From Nitrobacter sp051535215 (GTDB taxonomy: Bacteria > Pseudomonadota > Alphaproteobacteria > Rhizobiales > Xanthobacteraceae): DNA of 64,000 bases. The stretch is taken from positions 1 through 64,000 of the forward strand of contig NZ_JBPPLY010000005.1 of NCBI RefSeq assembly GCF_051535215.1, in the 5' to 3' direction. The notes below the pieces were generated by a model. The model was not told the origin of the DNA. It was given only the letters and a program-made list of their open reading frames with translations, and searched no databases. Position numbers and translations under genes: made by a program. Below are positions 34,465 to 43,669 of the stretch, piece after piece. Positions within the stretch are counted from its first letter, which is position 1. The number at the start of each line of letters is the position of its first letter.

Positions 34465-34962
34465 ATGCTCACAAAGCCCGATGATCCGCCTTTGACCTCC
34501 ATCCGTATCTACGTCGACGCCGATGCCTGCCCGGTGAAGGACGAGATCTATCGCGTCGCCGCACGTCACGGCTTGCCGGTCAGCGTCGTCGCGGGCGGAT
34601 ATATCCGCGTACCCGACGATCCCCTGATCGAGCGCATCGCCGCCGGCCCCGGCATGGACGCAGCCGACGACTGGATCGCGGCGCGCGCCGGCAAAACCGA
34701 TATCGTCGTCACCGCGGACATTCCGCTGGCGAGCCGCTGCGTCAAGGCGGGCGCCAGCGTGATCGCGCCGAACGGAAAGCCGTTCACGGAGCAGTCGATC
34801 GGCATGACGCTGGCCGTCCGCAACCTGATGACAGACCTGCGCGCCAGCGGCGAGGTCACCGGGGGCCCGCGCTCGTTCCAGCCGCGCGACCGCTCGGCGT
34901 TCCTGTCGGCGCTGGACCAGGCCATCCGGCGCATCCAGCGCGCCCATGCGCAGCAGGACTGA
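34465..34962 (+). CDS. YaiI/YqxD family (DUF188) protein
   Basis: The 165-residue protein has the DUF188 pattern: IRIYVDADACPVKDEIYRVA, PGMDAADDWIAA, DIVVTADIPLASRCVKAGA and GPRSFQPRDRSAFLSALDQA. The acidic residues suggest a PIN-like nuclease fold, though no activity is established. Its stop overlaps nothing, but the ABC-F gene starts four bases later, so the two are probably co-expressed. Confidence 0.88.
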   Translation: MLTKPDDPPLTSIRIYVDADACPVKDEIYRVAARHGLPVSVVAGGYIRVPDDPLIERIAAGPGMDAADDWIAARAGKTDIVVTADIPLASRCVKAGASVIAPNGKPFTEQSIGMTLAVRNLMTDLRASGEVTGGPRSFQPRDRSAFLSALDQAIRRIQRAHAQQD

Positions 34963-34966
34963 GACC

Positions 34967-36781
34967 ATGGCGCCGCCGCTGATCCAGTTGAAGGATATCG
35001 CCCTGACGTTCGGCGGCACGCCGTTGCTGGGCGGCGTGGAACTCACGGTATTCGAGTCCGAGCGGCTATGCCTGATCGGCCGCAACGGCTCCGGCAAATC
35101 GACGCTGCTGCGGATCGCTGCCGGGCTTGCCGAGCCCGATAGCGGCAGCCGCTTCGTGCAACCGGGCGCCACGGTGCGCTATCTGCCGCAGGAGCCGGAT
35201 TTCGACGGATTCCAAACCACGCTCGCCTATGTCGAAGCCGGGCTCGGCCCAGGCGACGACCCCTATCAGGCACGTTATCTGGTCGAACAGCTTGGCCTCA
35301 CCGGCGAGGAAGACCCCGCGCATCTCTCCGGCGGCGAAAGCCGGCGCGCGGCGCTGGCGCGGGTGCTGGCGCCCTCGCCCGACATCCTGCTGCTGGACGA
35401 GCCGACCAACCATCTCGATCTCACGACCATCGAATGGCTGGAAAGCGAACTCGGCTCGCGCCGCTGCGCGCTGGTGCTGATCAGCCATGACAGGCGCTTC
35501 CTGTCCAACCTCTCGCGCAGCACCGCGTGGCTCGATCGCGGCCATATCCGGCAGATCGACCGCGGCTTTGCGAAATTCGAGGAATGGCGTGACGAGGTGC
35601 TGGCCGAGGAAGAGCGCGACCAGCACAAACTCGACCGCAAGATCGTCGCCGAGGAACACTGGCTGCGCTATGGCGTCTCGGGCCGACGCAAGCGCAACGT
35701 CAAGCGACTGGCGAGCCTGCATGAACTGCGCCGGCAGCGGCGCGATTATCGCGGCACCGCCGGCAGCGCGACCCTCGCCGCTGCTGAAGCCGACAAATCC
35801 GGAAAGCTCGTCATTGAGGCTAAAAATGTCGGCAAGCGTTATGGCGAGCGGAAGATCGTCGACAACTTCTCGATCCGCATCCAGCGCGGCGACCGCATCG
35901 GCATCGTCGGCCCCAACGGCGCCGGCAAGACCACATTAATCAACACGCTTACGGGAGCCGATGCGCCCGACAGCGGCACGATCCGGCTCGGCGCCAACAT
36001 CGAGATGGCGACGCTCGACCAGCACCGCGAAAGTCTCGACCCGAAATCGACGCTGGCGGAAGCGCTGACCGGCGGACGCGGCGACCACGTCATGGTGGGC
36101 GGCACGCCAAAGCACGTCGTCAGCTACATGAAGGATTTTCTGTTCGCGCAGGAGCAGATGCGCACGCCGCTCGAGGTGCTGTCCGGCGGCGAGCGCGGCC
36201 GGCTGATGCTGGCGCGCGCGCTGGCAAAGCCGTCCAACCTTCTGGTGCTGGACGAGCCGACCAACGACCTCGATCTGGAAACCCTCGACGTGCTGGAAGA
36301 CATGCTCGGCGACTATGAGGGCACCGTCATCCTGATCAGTCACGACCGCGACTTCCTCGATCGCGTCGTGACCTCGGTCATCGCCCCCGAGGGCGATGGC
36401 CGCTGGATCGAATATGCCGGCGGCTACACCGACATGCTGGCGCAACGTGGCGCCGACTTGAACCGCGAGGCACCGCGATCCACGCCGGCATCCGAGGCGG
36501 AGCGTCCTGCAAAGGCAGCGCCTACGGCCTCGCCCGACAAACGACGCCTCACCTTCAACGAAAAACACGCGCTGGAGACGCTGCCGAAATCCATCGCGAA
36601 ACTTCAGGCCGAGATTTCAAAGCAACAGCAGCGCCTGGAAGACCCGAACCTCTACGCGACAGATCGCGCGGCCTTCGACACGATCTCGCTTGCTTTAACC
36701 AAAGCGCAGGAAGAATTGCAGCAGGCCGAGGATCGCTGGTTGGAGTTGGAAATGCTGCGGGAGGAGATAGAGGGCGTTTGA
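34967..36781 (+). CDS. ABC-F family ATPase (Uup-like)
   Basis: The 604-residue soluble protein carries two ABC ATPase domains: Walker A GRNGSGKST and GPNGAGKTT, signatures LSGGESRRAALARVLA and LSGGERGRLMLARALA, and Walker B LLLDEPTNHLD and LVLDEPTNDLD. A linker rich in Arg/Lys lies between them and a C-terminal coiled-coil (ABC_tran_CTD) ends the protein, as in Uup. ABC-F proteins act on ribosomes or nucleic acid rather than transport. The ATG at 34967 fits the first beta strand (PPLIQLKDIALTFGG). Confidence 0.93.
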   Translation: MAPPLIQLKDIALTFGGTPLLGGVELTVFESERLCLIGRNGSGKSTLLRIAAGLAEPDSGSRFVQPGATVRYLPQEPDFDGFQTTLAYVEAGLGPGDDPYQARYLVEQLGLTGEEDPAHLSGGESRRAALARVLAPSPDILLLDEPTNHLDLTTIEWLESELGSRRCALVLISHDRRFLSNLSRSTAWLDRGHIRQIDRGFAKFEEWRDEVLAEEERDQHKLDRKIVAEEHWLRYGVSGRRKRNVKRLASLHELRRQRRDYRGTAGSATLAAAEADKSGKLVIEAKNVGKRYGERKIVDNFSIRIQRGDRIGIVGPNGAGKTTLINTLTGADAPDSGTIRLGANIEMATLDQHRESLDPKSTLAEALTGGRGDHVMVGGTPKHVVSYMKDFLFAQEQMRTPLEVLSGGERGRLMLARALAKPSNLLVLDEPTNDLDLETLDVLEDMLGDYEGTVILISHDRDFLDRVVTSVIAPEGDGRWIEYAGGYTDMLAQRGADLNREAPRSTPASEAERPAKAAPTASPDKRRLTFNEKHALETLPKSIAKLQAEISKQQQRLEDPNLYATDRAAFDTISLALTKAQEELQQAEDRWLELEMLREEIEGV

Positions 36782-36865
36782 GTGTTCGTCAGATCAAGCC
36801 GCTTGATTGTTCCCTGTCATGTCGCGATAGCGGATCGCTAATGTTGCGAGAAGAGTGACAGCCTA

Positions 36866-37417
36866 GTGATAATAAGTTTGAACGGATGGCCTGGCGTTGG
36901 GAAGCTTACGGTGGGACTGGAGCTTGCCGATATTCTGGAAGGCAGATTGCTGGATAGCCATACATTATTCAATGTAGCAATTACCCTGACCGATTACCGT
37001 AGTTCAGAATACTATGATGTAGCTCGCAGGGTTCGCGACATAGCTTTTGAATACGTCTTGCGATTGGCTCCCTCTGTCCCCGTCATCTTGACAAACGTCA
37101 TCGCAACGGGGGAACCGAGCGGCTTCGCAGAGGAGCACTGGCGAGCGGTTTGCCACCTTGCCCGCGATCGGAAATGCCATCTTTACTCGGCCACGCTTGA
37201 TTGCGAGCCTGACGAGCAAGTTCGCCGGATGGCTTTGCCATCACGACGGGCGCACAAGAAGCTATTAAGTCCTACAATAATGCCTGAGCTACGGCGAACG
37301 CGATCCCTCTTCGACGACGGCGCAGACTATAGAAACACATTTGATAATAGCGGCAACGATCCGCACGCGACAGCGGTGGAGATTGCATCGTGGGTCCGCG
37401 CTACTTTGCCCTTGTGA
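36866..37417 (+). CDS. P-loop kinase-like protein
   Basis: A GTG at 36866 starts a 183-residue protein with an N-terminal Walker A (SLNGWPGVGKLTVGLELADI) and a fold typical of small-molecule kinases or chloramphenicol-phosphotransferase-like enzymes. A second conserved-looking patch is RRMALPSRRAHKKLLSP, perhaps the lid. No substrate can be named. Base composition is lower in GC than the flanking housekeeping genes, and with the RES gene that follows it forms a small accessory islet, probably acquired. Confidence 0.55.
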   Translation: MIISLNGWPGVGKLTVGLELADILEGRLLDSHTLFNVAITLTDYRSSEYYDVARRVRDIAFEYVLRLAPSVPVILTNVIATGEPSGFAEEHWRAVCHLARDRKCHLYSATLDCEPDEQVRRMALPSRRAHKKLLSPTIMPELRRTRSLFDDGADYRNTFDNSGNDPHATAVEIASWVRATLPL

Positions 37418-37499
37418 ACAGCATCTTCTCTTTGCCGCTATATAATCCGAAAGGACGAAAATTCAGGATAGGGCAAGCACCTACTCCGCTTGGGATTGG

Positions 37500-38042
37500 A
37501 TGATGAATGCAAAACAGATCAGGCTGAAGACAGTTAGCGGTCCATTTTTCCGGTCTGTTTTAGCTGATCGTGTAGGTGATGTGCTGGCACCCCCAGGACC
37601 GGAAAGTGCGGGCCGTTATCATCGTCCGGGACAAGCCACGCTCTATATGAGCCCAAAACTGGAATGGGCGATGATCGCGGTGTCAGGCTACATACGTGAA
37701 GATGGCCGTCTCCGTGTCACAGTGCCACTGATGGTCAGCGAAGCTCATGTGTTCGATCAGCACGACGAGGAAGCCTGTCGGATACTCGGCATCGACCGCA
37801 ACCTTTCAAACGCACGATGGCGGCCAGCCCTCGAGGCCGGGCTGGAAGCACCGTCGTGGCGCAATGCGGACGCGGTGCGGGCGGCTGGCGCGGATGGCAT
37901 CATTGACCGCTCACGGATGATCCCGGGTGGGTGGCACGTCAACTTGTTCCGCTGGAACGAATTTGGCGGCCCGTCAGTCGAGGTTGTCGGTGATCCCATC
38001 GCGATCCAACTTTCGGTTGATGGCCCAAAATGGGGCTTGTAG
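37500..38042 (+). CDS. RES-domain protein, toxin-like
   Basis: The 180-residue protein has the RES-domain pattern: Arg in AGRYHRPGQATLYMSPKLEW, a long middle segment (NLSNARWRPALEAG, PSWRNADAVRAAGADGI) and the Ser-containing DRSRMIPGGWHVNLFRWN. RES toxins of the ParT/MbcT type degrade or modify NAD and are normally encoded beside a Xre/MbcA antitoxin with a DUF2384 domain. No such partner is seen here; the gene upstream is the P-loop protein. It may be an orphan, an immunity-less remnant or a non-toxic member. Confidence 0.7.
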   Translation: MMNAKQIRLKTVSGPFFRSVLADRVGDVLAPPGPESAGRYHRPGQATLYMSPKLEWAMIAVSGYIREDGRLRVTVPLMVSEAHVFDQHDEEACRILGIDRNLSNARWRPALEAGLEAPSWRNADAVRAAGADGIIDRSRMIPGGWHVNLFRWNEFGGPSVEVVGDPIAIQLSVDGPKWGL

Positions 38043-38156
38043 CTGGTCGGTATGAAACGTGCGCTCGCCCTGGCAATTCTCAGCCCGCACGAGGAAGATC
38101 AAAGTATTCGCGTCGGCAAGTGCGCGGCGACGCAAAGCACGGCCGACGTAGCTAAA

Positions 38157-39389
38157 CTAACGCCGCAGCCATTTCAGCGCGCCGCTACCGGCCGCTGCCC
38201 CTGTCGCAAAAGACGCCTGCAACAGATACCCACCGGTCGGCGCATCCCAGTCCAGCATTTCGCCGGCGGCGAACACACCCGGCAGCCGGCGGATCATGTA
38301 ATCCTCATCGAGTTCGTTGAATGCAATTCCACCCGCGGACGAGATCGCACGCGCGATCGGCGCTACTCTGGTCAGCACCACGGGAACGGCTCGGATCATC
38401 GCCGCGAGCGCAGGTGGCGGCATCGATGCTACGCTATCGTCGGCAGCTCTCGCTGCTTCCTGCAACAGGCCGATCGCAACGGACGAAAGACCGGCAGCCT
38501 TGCGCAGCCAGTTCGACACGGATTGTTTCCCGCGCGGTGCGCTCAAGCGAGCGGTGAGTTCCGCTGCTGCGATATCAGGCCGAAGATCGATATTCAGCAC
38601 GGCGCTTCCCGACGCGCTGATGTGCTCGCGCAGCATCGCCGAAAGGGCGTAGATCGCGCCGCCCTCGATGCCGCCGCGAGTGACGAGAACTTCACCGCGC
38701 ACGTTGTGCGAGCCGAACGACAGCGCGACATTCTTCAGCGGCTGGCCTTCGAAACGATCGCGAAAAACCTCGCTCCACGCCACACTGAACCCGCAATTGG
38801 CTGGCTGTAGCGGCGAGACAGCAACCCCCTTGCCCGCCAGCCGTTCAACCCACGCACCATCGGAGCCGAGCCGCGGCCAGCTCGCGCCACCGAGCGCCAT
38901 GATTGTCGCGTCGGCCATAACCATGCGCTCGCCTTCGGGCGTCTGAAATTCAAGGCGGCCATCGCGATCCCAACCGCTCCAGTGATGCCGCAGCGCCAGC
39001 GCCACGCCAAGCGTATCGAGCCGCTTGAGCCACGTGCGCAGGAGCGGCGAGGCCTTGAGCGTTTTCGGAAACACCCGCCCGCTCGATCCGACGAATGTCG
39101 GCTGTCCAAGATCGTCAGCCCACTTTCGCAAGGCCTCCGGCGTGAACGTATGAACGGCGGATTGCAAATACGACTCTGCCGCGCCGTAGCGCGTGACAAA
39201 TTGCGGCAGCGGCTCGCTGTGTGTCAGATTGAGCCCGCCGCGGCCCGCCATCAGGAGCTTGCGGCCCGCGGACGGCATCGCGTCGAACACAGTCACGCGC
39301 ACGCCGCCTTTCGCGAGAATCTCCGCAGCCATCAGTCCGGCGGGACCGGCGCCGATGATCGCGGCTTGGACATGGAGAACGTCAGGCAT
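38157..39389 (-). CDS. BaiN/HI0933-type flavoprotein
   Basis: The 410-residue protein has an N-terminal FAD-binding dinucleotide fold (AAIIGAGPAGLMAAEILAKG), the family patch KLLMAGRGGLNLTHSEPL, and the C-terminal FAD-contacting GVFAAGEMLDWDAPTGGYLL. This is the TIGR03862 branch of NAD(P)/FAD-dependent oxidoreductases. No physiological substrate is established for the branch. Confidence 0.88.
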   Translation of the reverse strand: MPDVLHVQAAIIGAGPAGLMAAEILAKGGVRVTVFDAMPSAGRKLLMAGRGGLNLTHSEPLPQFVTRYGAAESYLQSAVHTFTPEALRKWADDLGQPTFVGSSGRVFPKTLKASPLLRTWLKRLDTLGVALALRHHWSGWDRDGRLEFQTPEGERMVMADATIMALGGASWPRLGSDGAWVERLAGKGVAVSPLQPANCGFSVAWSEVFRDRFEGQPLKNVALSFGSHNVRGEVLVTRGGIEGGAIYALSAMLREHISASGSAVLNIDLRPDIAAAELTARLSAPRGKQSVSNWLRKAAGLSSVAIGLLQEAARAADDSVASMPPPALAAMIRAVPVVLTRVAPIARAISSAGGIAFNELDEDYMIRRLPGVFAAGEMLDWDAPTGGYLLQASFATGAAAGSGALKWLRR

Positions 39390-39455
39390 GCGATGGGTAT
39401 GCCTGACTCAATCGCGTACCGCCATAACCCATAACGTCACGACGCAGCGTGGCCG

Positions 39456-39935
39456 TCAGGAAAAGTGCAAGACGGCAAGCCAGTCAGCGACAAGCGCCGA
39501 CCGCTTCCCGCCCTCGATCTCCACGCTGACGGCGGTGCGCGACAGCAGTTCGCCGGGTTTGCGAAGCGACGCCTCGGTCAGCATGAAGCGGCCCCGGACA
39601 CGCGAGCCGGACCTGACCGGCGAAATGAACCGGAGGCGGTCAAAGCCGTAATTAACACCCATGGTGACGCCCTCGACCCGCGGCATCACCTCGTATGACA
39701 TGACGCTGAGCAGCGACAAGGTCAGGAATCCATGCGCGATAGTGGCACCGAACTCAGTTTCGCGACCGGCCCGCTCCGGATCGACATGGATGAACTGATG
39801 GTCGTCGACCACGTCGGCATAGGCATCGATCCGCTTCTGGTCGATCAGGTGCCACGAGGAAACGCCGATCTCCTGTCCGACCATTTGTCGATAGGCATCG
39901 AGCGAAACCGGCGTGGTCTTCCAGACGTCATTCAC
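39456..39935 (-). CDS. MaoC-like (R)-specific enoyl-CoA hydratase
   Basis: The 159-residue single hot-dog domain has the hydratase-2 catalytic motif (YADVVDDHQFIHVDPERA, with the Asp and His) and the following GATIAHGFLTLSLLS. Such enzymes hydrate trans-2-enoyl-CoA. It is the last gene of the catabolic operon, three bases after the acyl-CoA synthetase, and could hydrate methacrylyl-CoA or a related branched enoyl-CoA, since no crotonase-type hydratase other than the hydrolase is in the operon. That assignment is inference. Confidence 0.85.
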   Translation of the reverse strand: MNDVWKTTPVSLDAYRQMVGQEIGVSSWHLIDQKRIDAYADVVDDHQFIHVDPERAGRETEFGATIAHGFLTLSLLSVMSYEVMPRVEGVTMGVNYGFDRLRFISPVRSGSRVRGRFMLTEASLRKPGELLSRTAVSVEIEGGKRSALVADWLAVLHFS

Positions 39936-39938
39936 AAT

Positions 39939-41672
39939 TCAGATCTCCGCAGCTTTCGATTTCAGCGCCTGAAGCTCCGGAAAGTCCTCTTCACAAAATT
40001 CCACGCCGCGCAACGCATCGCCGCGATCGTTGTCGTGCTCGAGGCGGCGAAGCTGAACACGGCGGATCTTCCCCGAAATCGTCTTCGGCAATTCGGTGAC
40101 GAGCTCGAGCTTGCGGATACGCTTGAACGGCGCCATTCGCTCAAACATGTGTCTGAAGATCGACAGCGCGGTTTCGCGCGATTGCTCCGCGCCGCCGACG
40201 AGCAGAACATATGCCTTCGGGATCGCCAGCCTGATCGGATCGGGACTCGGCACCACGGCAGCTTCCGCCACGGCATCGTGTTCGAGCAGGACGCTCTCCA
40301 GTTCGAACGGGCTGATGCGATAGTCGGACGACTTGAACACATCATCCGACCGGCCGACGAAGGTGAGATAGCCATCGTCATCGACGAACACCACGTCGCC
40401 AGTATGATAGAGATCGCCATCGGCGCCGCTCAGTTGGCCTCCCTCGCCCTGATAGCCCTGCATCAGCCCGGCGGGCCGATCTCCGCCGAGCGTCAACGTC
40501 ACCTCGCCCTCGGTGGCCGGGTTGCCATCCGCGTCGATCACCTTCACTTTGTAACCCGGCATCGGCCGGCCCATCGAGCCGACCTTGACCTTCTGCGCCG
40601 GAGGATTGCCCGCAAGCGCCGTCGTCTCGGTCTGGCCGTAGCCGTCGCGGATCGTCAAGCCCCATGCAGACTTGACCTGATCGATCACTTCCGGATTGAG
40701 CGGTTCGCCAGCGCCGCAGACTTCGCGCAGCGCGACCTTGAAGTCCGACAGCTTTTCCTGAATGAACAATCGCCACACCGTCGGCGGCGCGCACAACGTC
40801 GTCACGCCGCAGCGCCCGATGGTCGCCAACAGGCTTTTGGCCTCGAAGCGCGGCTGATTGCAGATGAAGATGGTCGCGCCTGCATTCCACGGCGCGAAGA
40901 AGCAACTCCAGGCATGCTTGGCCCATCCCGGCGAGGAAATGTTCAGGTGAACGTCGCCGGGCTTCAGCCCGATCCAGTACATGGTGGACAGATGGCCCAC
41001 CGGATAGCTGCGCTGGCTGTGGAGCACCAGCTTCGGCTTCGCCGTGGTGCCGGATGTGAAATACAACAGCATCGGATCGTCGGCATTGGTCGGCGCGTCC
41101 GGCTTGTAGCTTTCGGGGAAATCGTTCGTCGTCTCATAGGGCAACCAGCCCGAGTACGACGCCGACGCGCCAACGACGAGGCGGGTTAAGCCCTCGCCGC
41201 CGAGGCTTGTAAATTTCGTGACCTGATCCTGCGTCGCGATGACCGCTTTTGCGCGGCCGCGGTCGAGACGGTCGCGCAGTTCATCGGGCGTAAGCAATGT
41301 CGTCGCCGGAATGATCACGATGCCGAGCTTGATGCAGGCCAGCATGGTCTCCCATAGAGGCACGACGTTGCCGAGCAGCAACAGCAGGTGATCGCCGCGC
41401 TTCAGCCCCTGCGCGCGAAAGAAATTCGCGACTTGGTTCGAACGCCGCGACATCGCCTCGAACGTCACTTTGGTCTCAGTCCCACCGGCGGCATCGACGA
41501 TCCACAGCGCCGCCCGGTCCTTGCTTACCGGTTCGGTCGCGAGCCCAGCGTCGAACCAGTCAAGCGCCCAGTTGAAAGGCACCGGCTCCGGCCATCTGAA
41601 ACCGTTGATGGCGGCATCGTAGTCGGTGCGATGCCGCAGCAGGAATTCCCGCGCCTCGGCAAACGTCGTCAT
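39939..41672 (-). CDS. AMP-forming acyl-CoA synthetase
   Basis: The 577-residue ANL-superfamily ligase activates a carboxylic acid to its CoA ester. The P-loop A3 motif (LLYFTSGTTAKPK), A5 (DGYGQTETTA), A7 (LYHTGDVVFVDDDGYLTFVG), the hinge (DDVFKSSDYRISPFELE) and the C-terminal catalytic Lys (LPKTISGKIRR) are all present. The sequence resembles medium-chain/benzoate-type ligases. Its start overlaps the mmsB stop by four bases (ATGA), tying it to branched-chain acid breakdown; isobutyrate or a similar short acid is a reasonable guess. Confidence 0.9.
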   Translation of the reverse strand: MTTFAEAREFLLRHRTDYDAAINGFRWPEPVPFNWALDWFDAGLATEPVSKDRAALWIVDAAGGTETKVTFEAMSRRSNQVANFFRAQGLKRGDHLLLLLGNVVPLWETMLACIKLGIVIIPATTLLTPDELRDRLDRGRAKAVIATQDQVTKFTSLGGEGLTRLVVGASASYSGWLPYETTNDFPESYKPDAPTNADDPMLLYFTSGTTAKPKLVLHSQRSYPVGHLSTMYWIGLKPGDVHLNISSPGWAKHAWSCFFAPWNAGATIFICNQPRFEAKSLLATIGRCGVTTLCAPPTVWRLFIQEKLSDFKVALREVCGAGEPLNPEVIDQVKSAWGLTIRDGYGQTETTALAGNPPAQKVKVGSMGRPMPGYKVKVIDADGNPATEGEVTLTLGGDRPAGLMQGYQGEGGQLSGADGDLYHTGDVVFVDDDGYLTFVGRSDDVFKSSDYRISPFELESVLLEHDAVAEAAVVPSPDPIRLAIPKAYVLLVGGAEQSRETALSIFRHMFERMAPFKRIRKLELVTELPKTISGKIRRVQLRRLEHDNDRGDALRGVEFCEEDFPELQALKSKAAEI

Positions 41673-42568
41673 CGGGCGCCCCTGTTGTCCGCAAGGGCGC
41701 GAATGTGGCGAATGATGCCGGAGAAATCGACGCCGCCATTTCCGGCTGCATCGAACGTCTTGTAGATTTCCTGCGCGTACTGACCGAGCGGCGTGACTGC
41801 ACCAACGGAGTTCGCCGCTTCCTGCGCAAGCGTCAGGTCCTTGAGCATCAGCGCCGACGCGAAGCCGGGCCTGTAATCGTTATTGGCCGGCGACGACGGA
41901 ACCGGACCCGGCACTGGACAATAGCTCGTCAGCGACCAGCACTGGCCCGACGAGGTCGAAGCGACGTCGAACAATGCCTGATGCGACAGGCCGAGCTTTT
42001 CCGCCAGCGCAAAGGCCTCGCCGACCGCGATCATCGAGATGCCCAGGATCATGTTGTTGCAGATCTTGGCCGCCTGCCCCGCGCCGTCATCGCCGCAATG
42101 AACGATCTTCTTGCCCATGGCTTCAAGAATCGGCTTCGCCGCCACGAATGCCTTCTCCGCGCCACCGGCCATGAAAGTCAGCGTTGCGCCCCTTGCGCCG
42201 CCGACACCGCCCGAAACCGGCGCATCGATCGAAAGCAGCGACGCTTTCCCTGCCAACGCGTGGGCCTGCCGCGCGCTTTCGACGTCGATGGTCGAGCAAT
42301 CGATCATCAGGGCGCTCTTTGCGACGGAAGGAACGATATCGGTCCAGACCGACACCACGTGCCTGCCAGCCGGCAGCATGGTGATAACGACGTTCGCGTC
42401 CTTCACCGCCGCCCTGGCGCTGTCGGCGATCCTTGCGCCATTCGCCTTCGCCGCATCCGTCAGCGCCGGGACCAGATCGAAGCCGATGACATCGTGGCCG
42501 GCCTTGACCAGATTGGCGGCCATGGGCCCGCCCATGTTGCCGAGACCGATGAACGCAATGGTCGCCAT
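41669..42568 (-). CDS. mmsB: 3-hydroxyisobutyrate dehydrogenase
   Basis: The 299-residue NAD-dependent enzyme oxidises 3-hydroxyisobutyrate to methylmalonate semialdehyde in valine degradation. Visible are the Rossmann start (IAFIGLGNMGGPMAANLVKA), the substrate loop APVSGGVGGARGATLTFMAG and the catalytic Lys in GAGQAAKICNNMIL. I chose the second ATG (42568), since GGAGG lies six bases before it and directly abuts the first ATG at 42574. Confidence 0.93.
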   Translation of the reverse strand: MATIAFIGLGNMGGPMAANLVKAGHDVIGFDLVPALTDAAKANGARIADSARAAVKDANVVITMLPAGRHVVSVWTDIVPSVAKSALMIDCSTIDVESARQAHALAGKASLLSIDAPVSGGVGGARGATLTFMAGGAEKAFVAAKPILEAMGKKIVHCGDDGAGQAAKICNNMILGISMIAVGEAFALAEKLGLSHQALFDVASTSSGQCWSLTSYCPVPGPVPSSPANNDYRPGFASALMLKDLTLAQEAANSVGAVTPLGQYAQEIYKTFDAAGNGGVDFSGIIRHIRALADNRGAR

Positions 42569-42595
42569 GCTCATCCTCCGATCAAGGTTTCTTCT

Positions 42596-43669
42596 CTAGT
42601 CGAATACGAGTTCATCCGCGCCGATGTTGGCAAAATATGGCGCAATCATTTCCGGCGTAATTTCCTCGATCCGCGGCGGCGACCATTTTGGCTCGCGGTC
42701 CTTGTCGATGACGGCAGCTCGAATTCCTTCGCGAAAGTCGGCGCTCGCAAACACCGCGAGCGCGGCACGATATTCACGCGCGAGACATTCCTCCAGCGTG
42801 GCCGACGCGCGCGCCAGCCGCAACAGCTTGAGCGTCACCACCAGGCCGCGCGGAGATTTCTCGTTCAGCGTCTTGAGCGTCGAACGTGCCAGTTCCGATC
42901 CGTCACGATGCAGGGCCGCGATGATATCGTCCATTCGACCATGGGCGAACCACGCATCGATCCGTGGCCGGATCGCTGCAACGGGGCTTGTCACTTCGCC
43001 CGTTGCAAAACCAGCGATTGCGGCTCTCACGCGGGCCGAATCCGCACCAGCGCCGAGATCGACCAGCGCCTCGCGAAGCAAGGCAAGTTTTCGAGACGAC
43101 ACTACGGTGTCGGCAAAACCGGCATAGATGGCATCCGGCCCGGTCATGGGCTGGCCGGTCAGCCCGAAATACGTTCCGGTTTCGCCCGGCGCGTGCGACA
43201 ACAACCAGGTGCCGCCGACATCCGGAAAGAAGCCGAGACCGACTTCCGGCATGGAAAGCCGCGTTCTCTCGGTGACGACACGGTGCGCGCCGTGCGCCGA
43301 CAATCCGACTCCGCCGCCCATCACCAGGCCGTCCATGAAAGCGACATAGGGCTTGGCGAGTTTCGCAATCCGCGCGTTGAGGAGATACTCCTCGCACCAT
43401 AGCACTTTTCCGAGGTTCCTCCCCTCGTTCGCACTTTCCCAGAGCGCGCGAATATCGCCGCCCGCGCACAGGCCGCGCTCGCCCGCTCCCTCCAGCAGAA
43501 TCAAACCGACGGCGGGGTCGTTCTCAAACTCGTCCAGCGCCCTGTCGATCCCGCGGAACATCTCCAGCGTGACGGCATTGATCGCCTTCGGCCGGTTGAG
43601 ACGAATGACACCCGCACCTCCCTCGCGCCGCGTGATCAGATCCGGCTCGTCGCCCGTGTAACCCTTCAT
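42596..43669 (-). CDS. 3-hydroxyisobutyryl-CoA hydrolase
   Basis: The 357-residue crotonase-fold enzyme has the layout of HIBYL-CoA hydrolases rather than plain hydratases: the oxyanion patch GLCAGGDIRALWES, the catalytic MPEVGLGFFPDVGGTWLLS with Glu and Asp, and a long C-terminal extension. It releases 3-hydroxyisobutyrate, the substrate of mmsB downstream. It overlaps the acyl-CoA dehydrogenase stop by four bases (ATGA). Confidence 0.9.
   Translation of the reverse strand: MKGYTGDEPDLITRREGGAGVIRLNRPKAINAVTLEMFRGIDRALDEFENDPAVGLILLEGAGERGLCAGGDIRALWESANEGRNLGKVLWCEEYLLNARIAKLAKPYVAFMDGLVMGGGVGLSAHGAHRVVTERTRLSMPEVGLGFFPDVGGTWLLSHAPGETGTYFGLTGQPMTGPDAIYAGFADTVVSSRKLALLREALVDLGAGADSARVRAAIAGFATGEVTSPVAAIRPRIDAWFAHGRMDDIIAALHRDGSELARSTLKTLNEKSPRGLVVTLKLLRLARASATLEECLAREYRAALAVFASADFREGIRAAVIDKDREPKWSPPRIEEITPEMIAPYFANIGADELVFD

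Noticed and set aside
41705..43402. 565-residue plus-strand frame opposite mmsB and the hydrolase
   Set aside because: Antisense to two certain genes of the catabolic operon, spans both and shows no motif.
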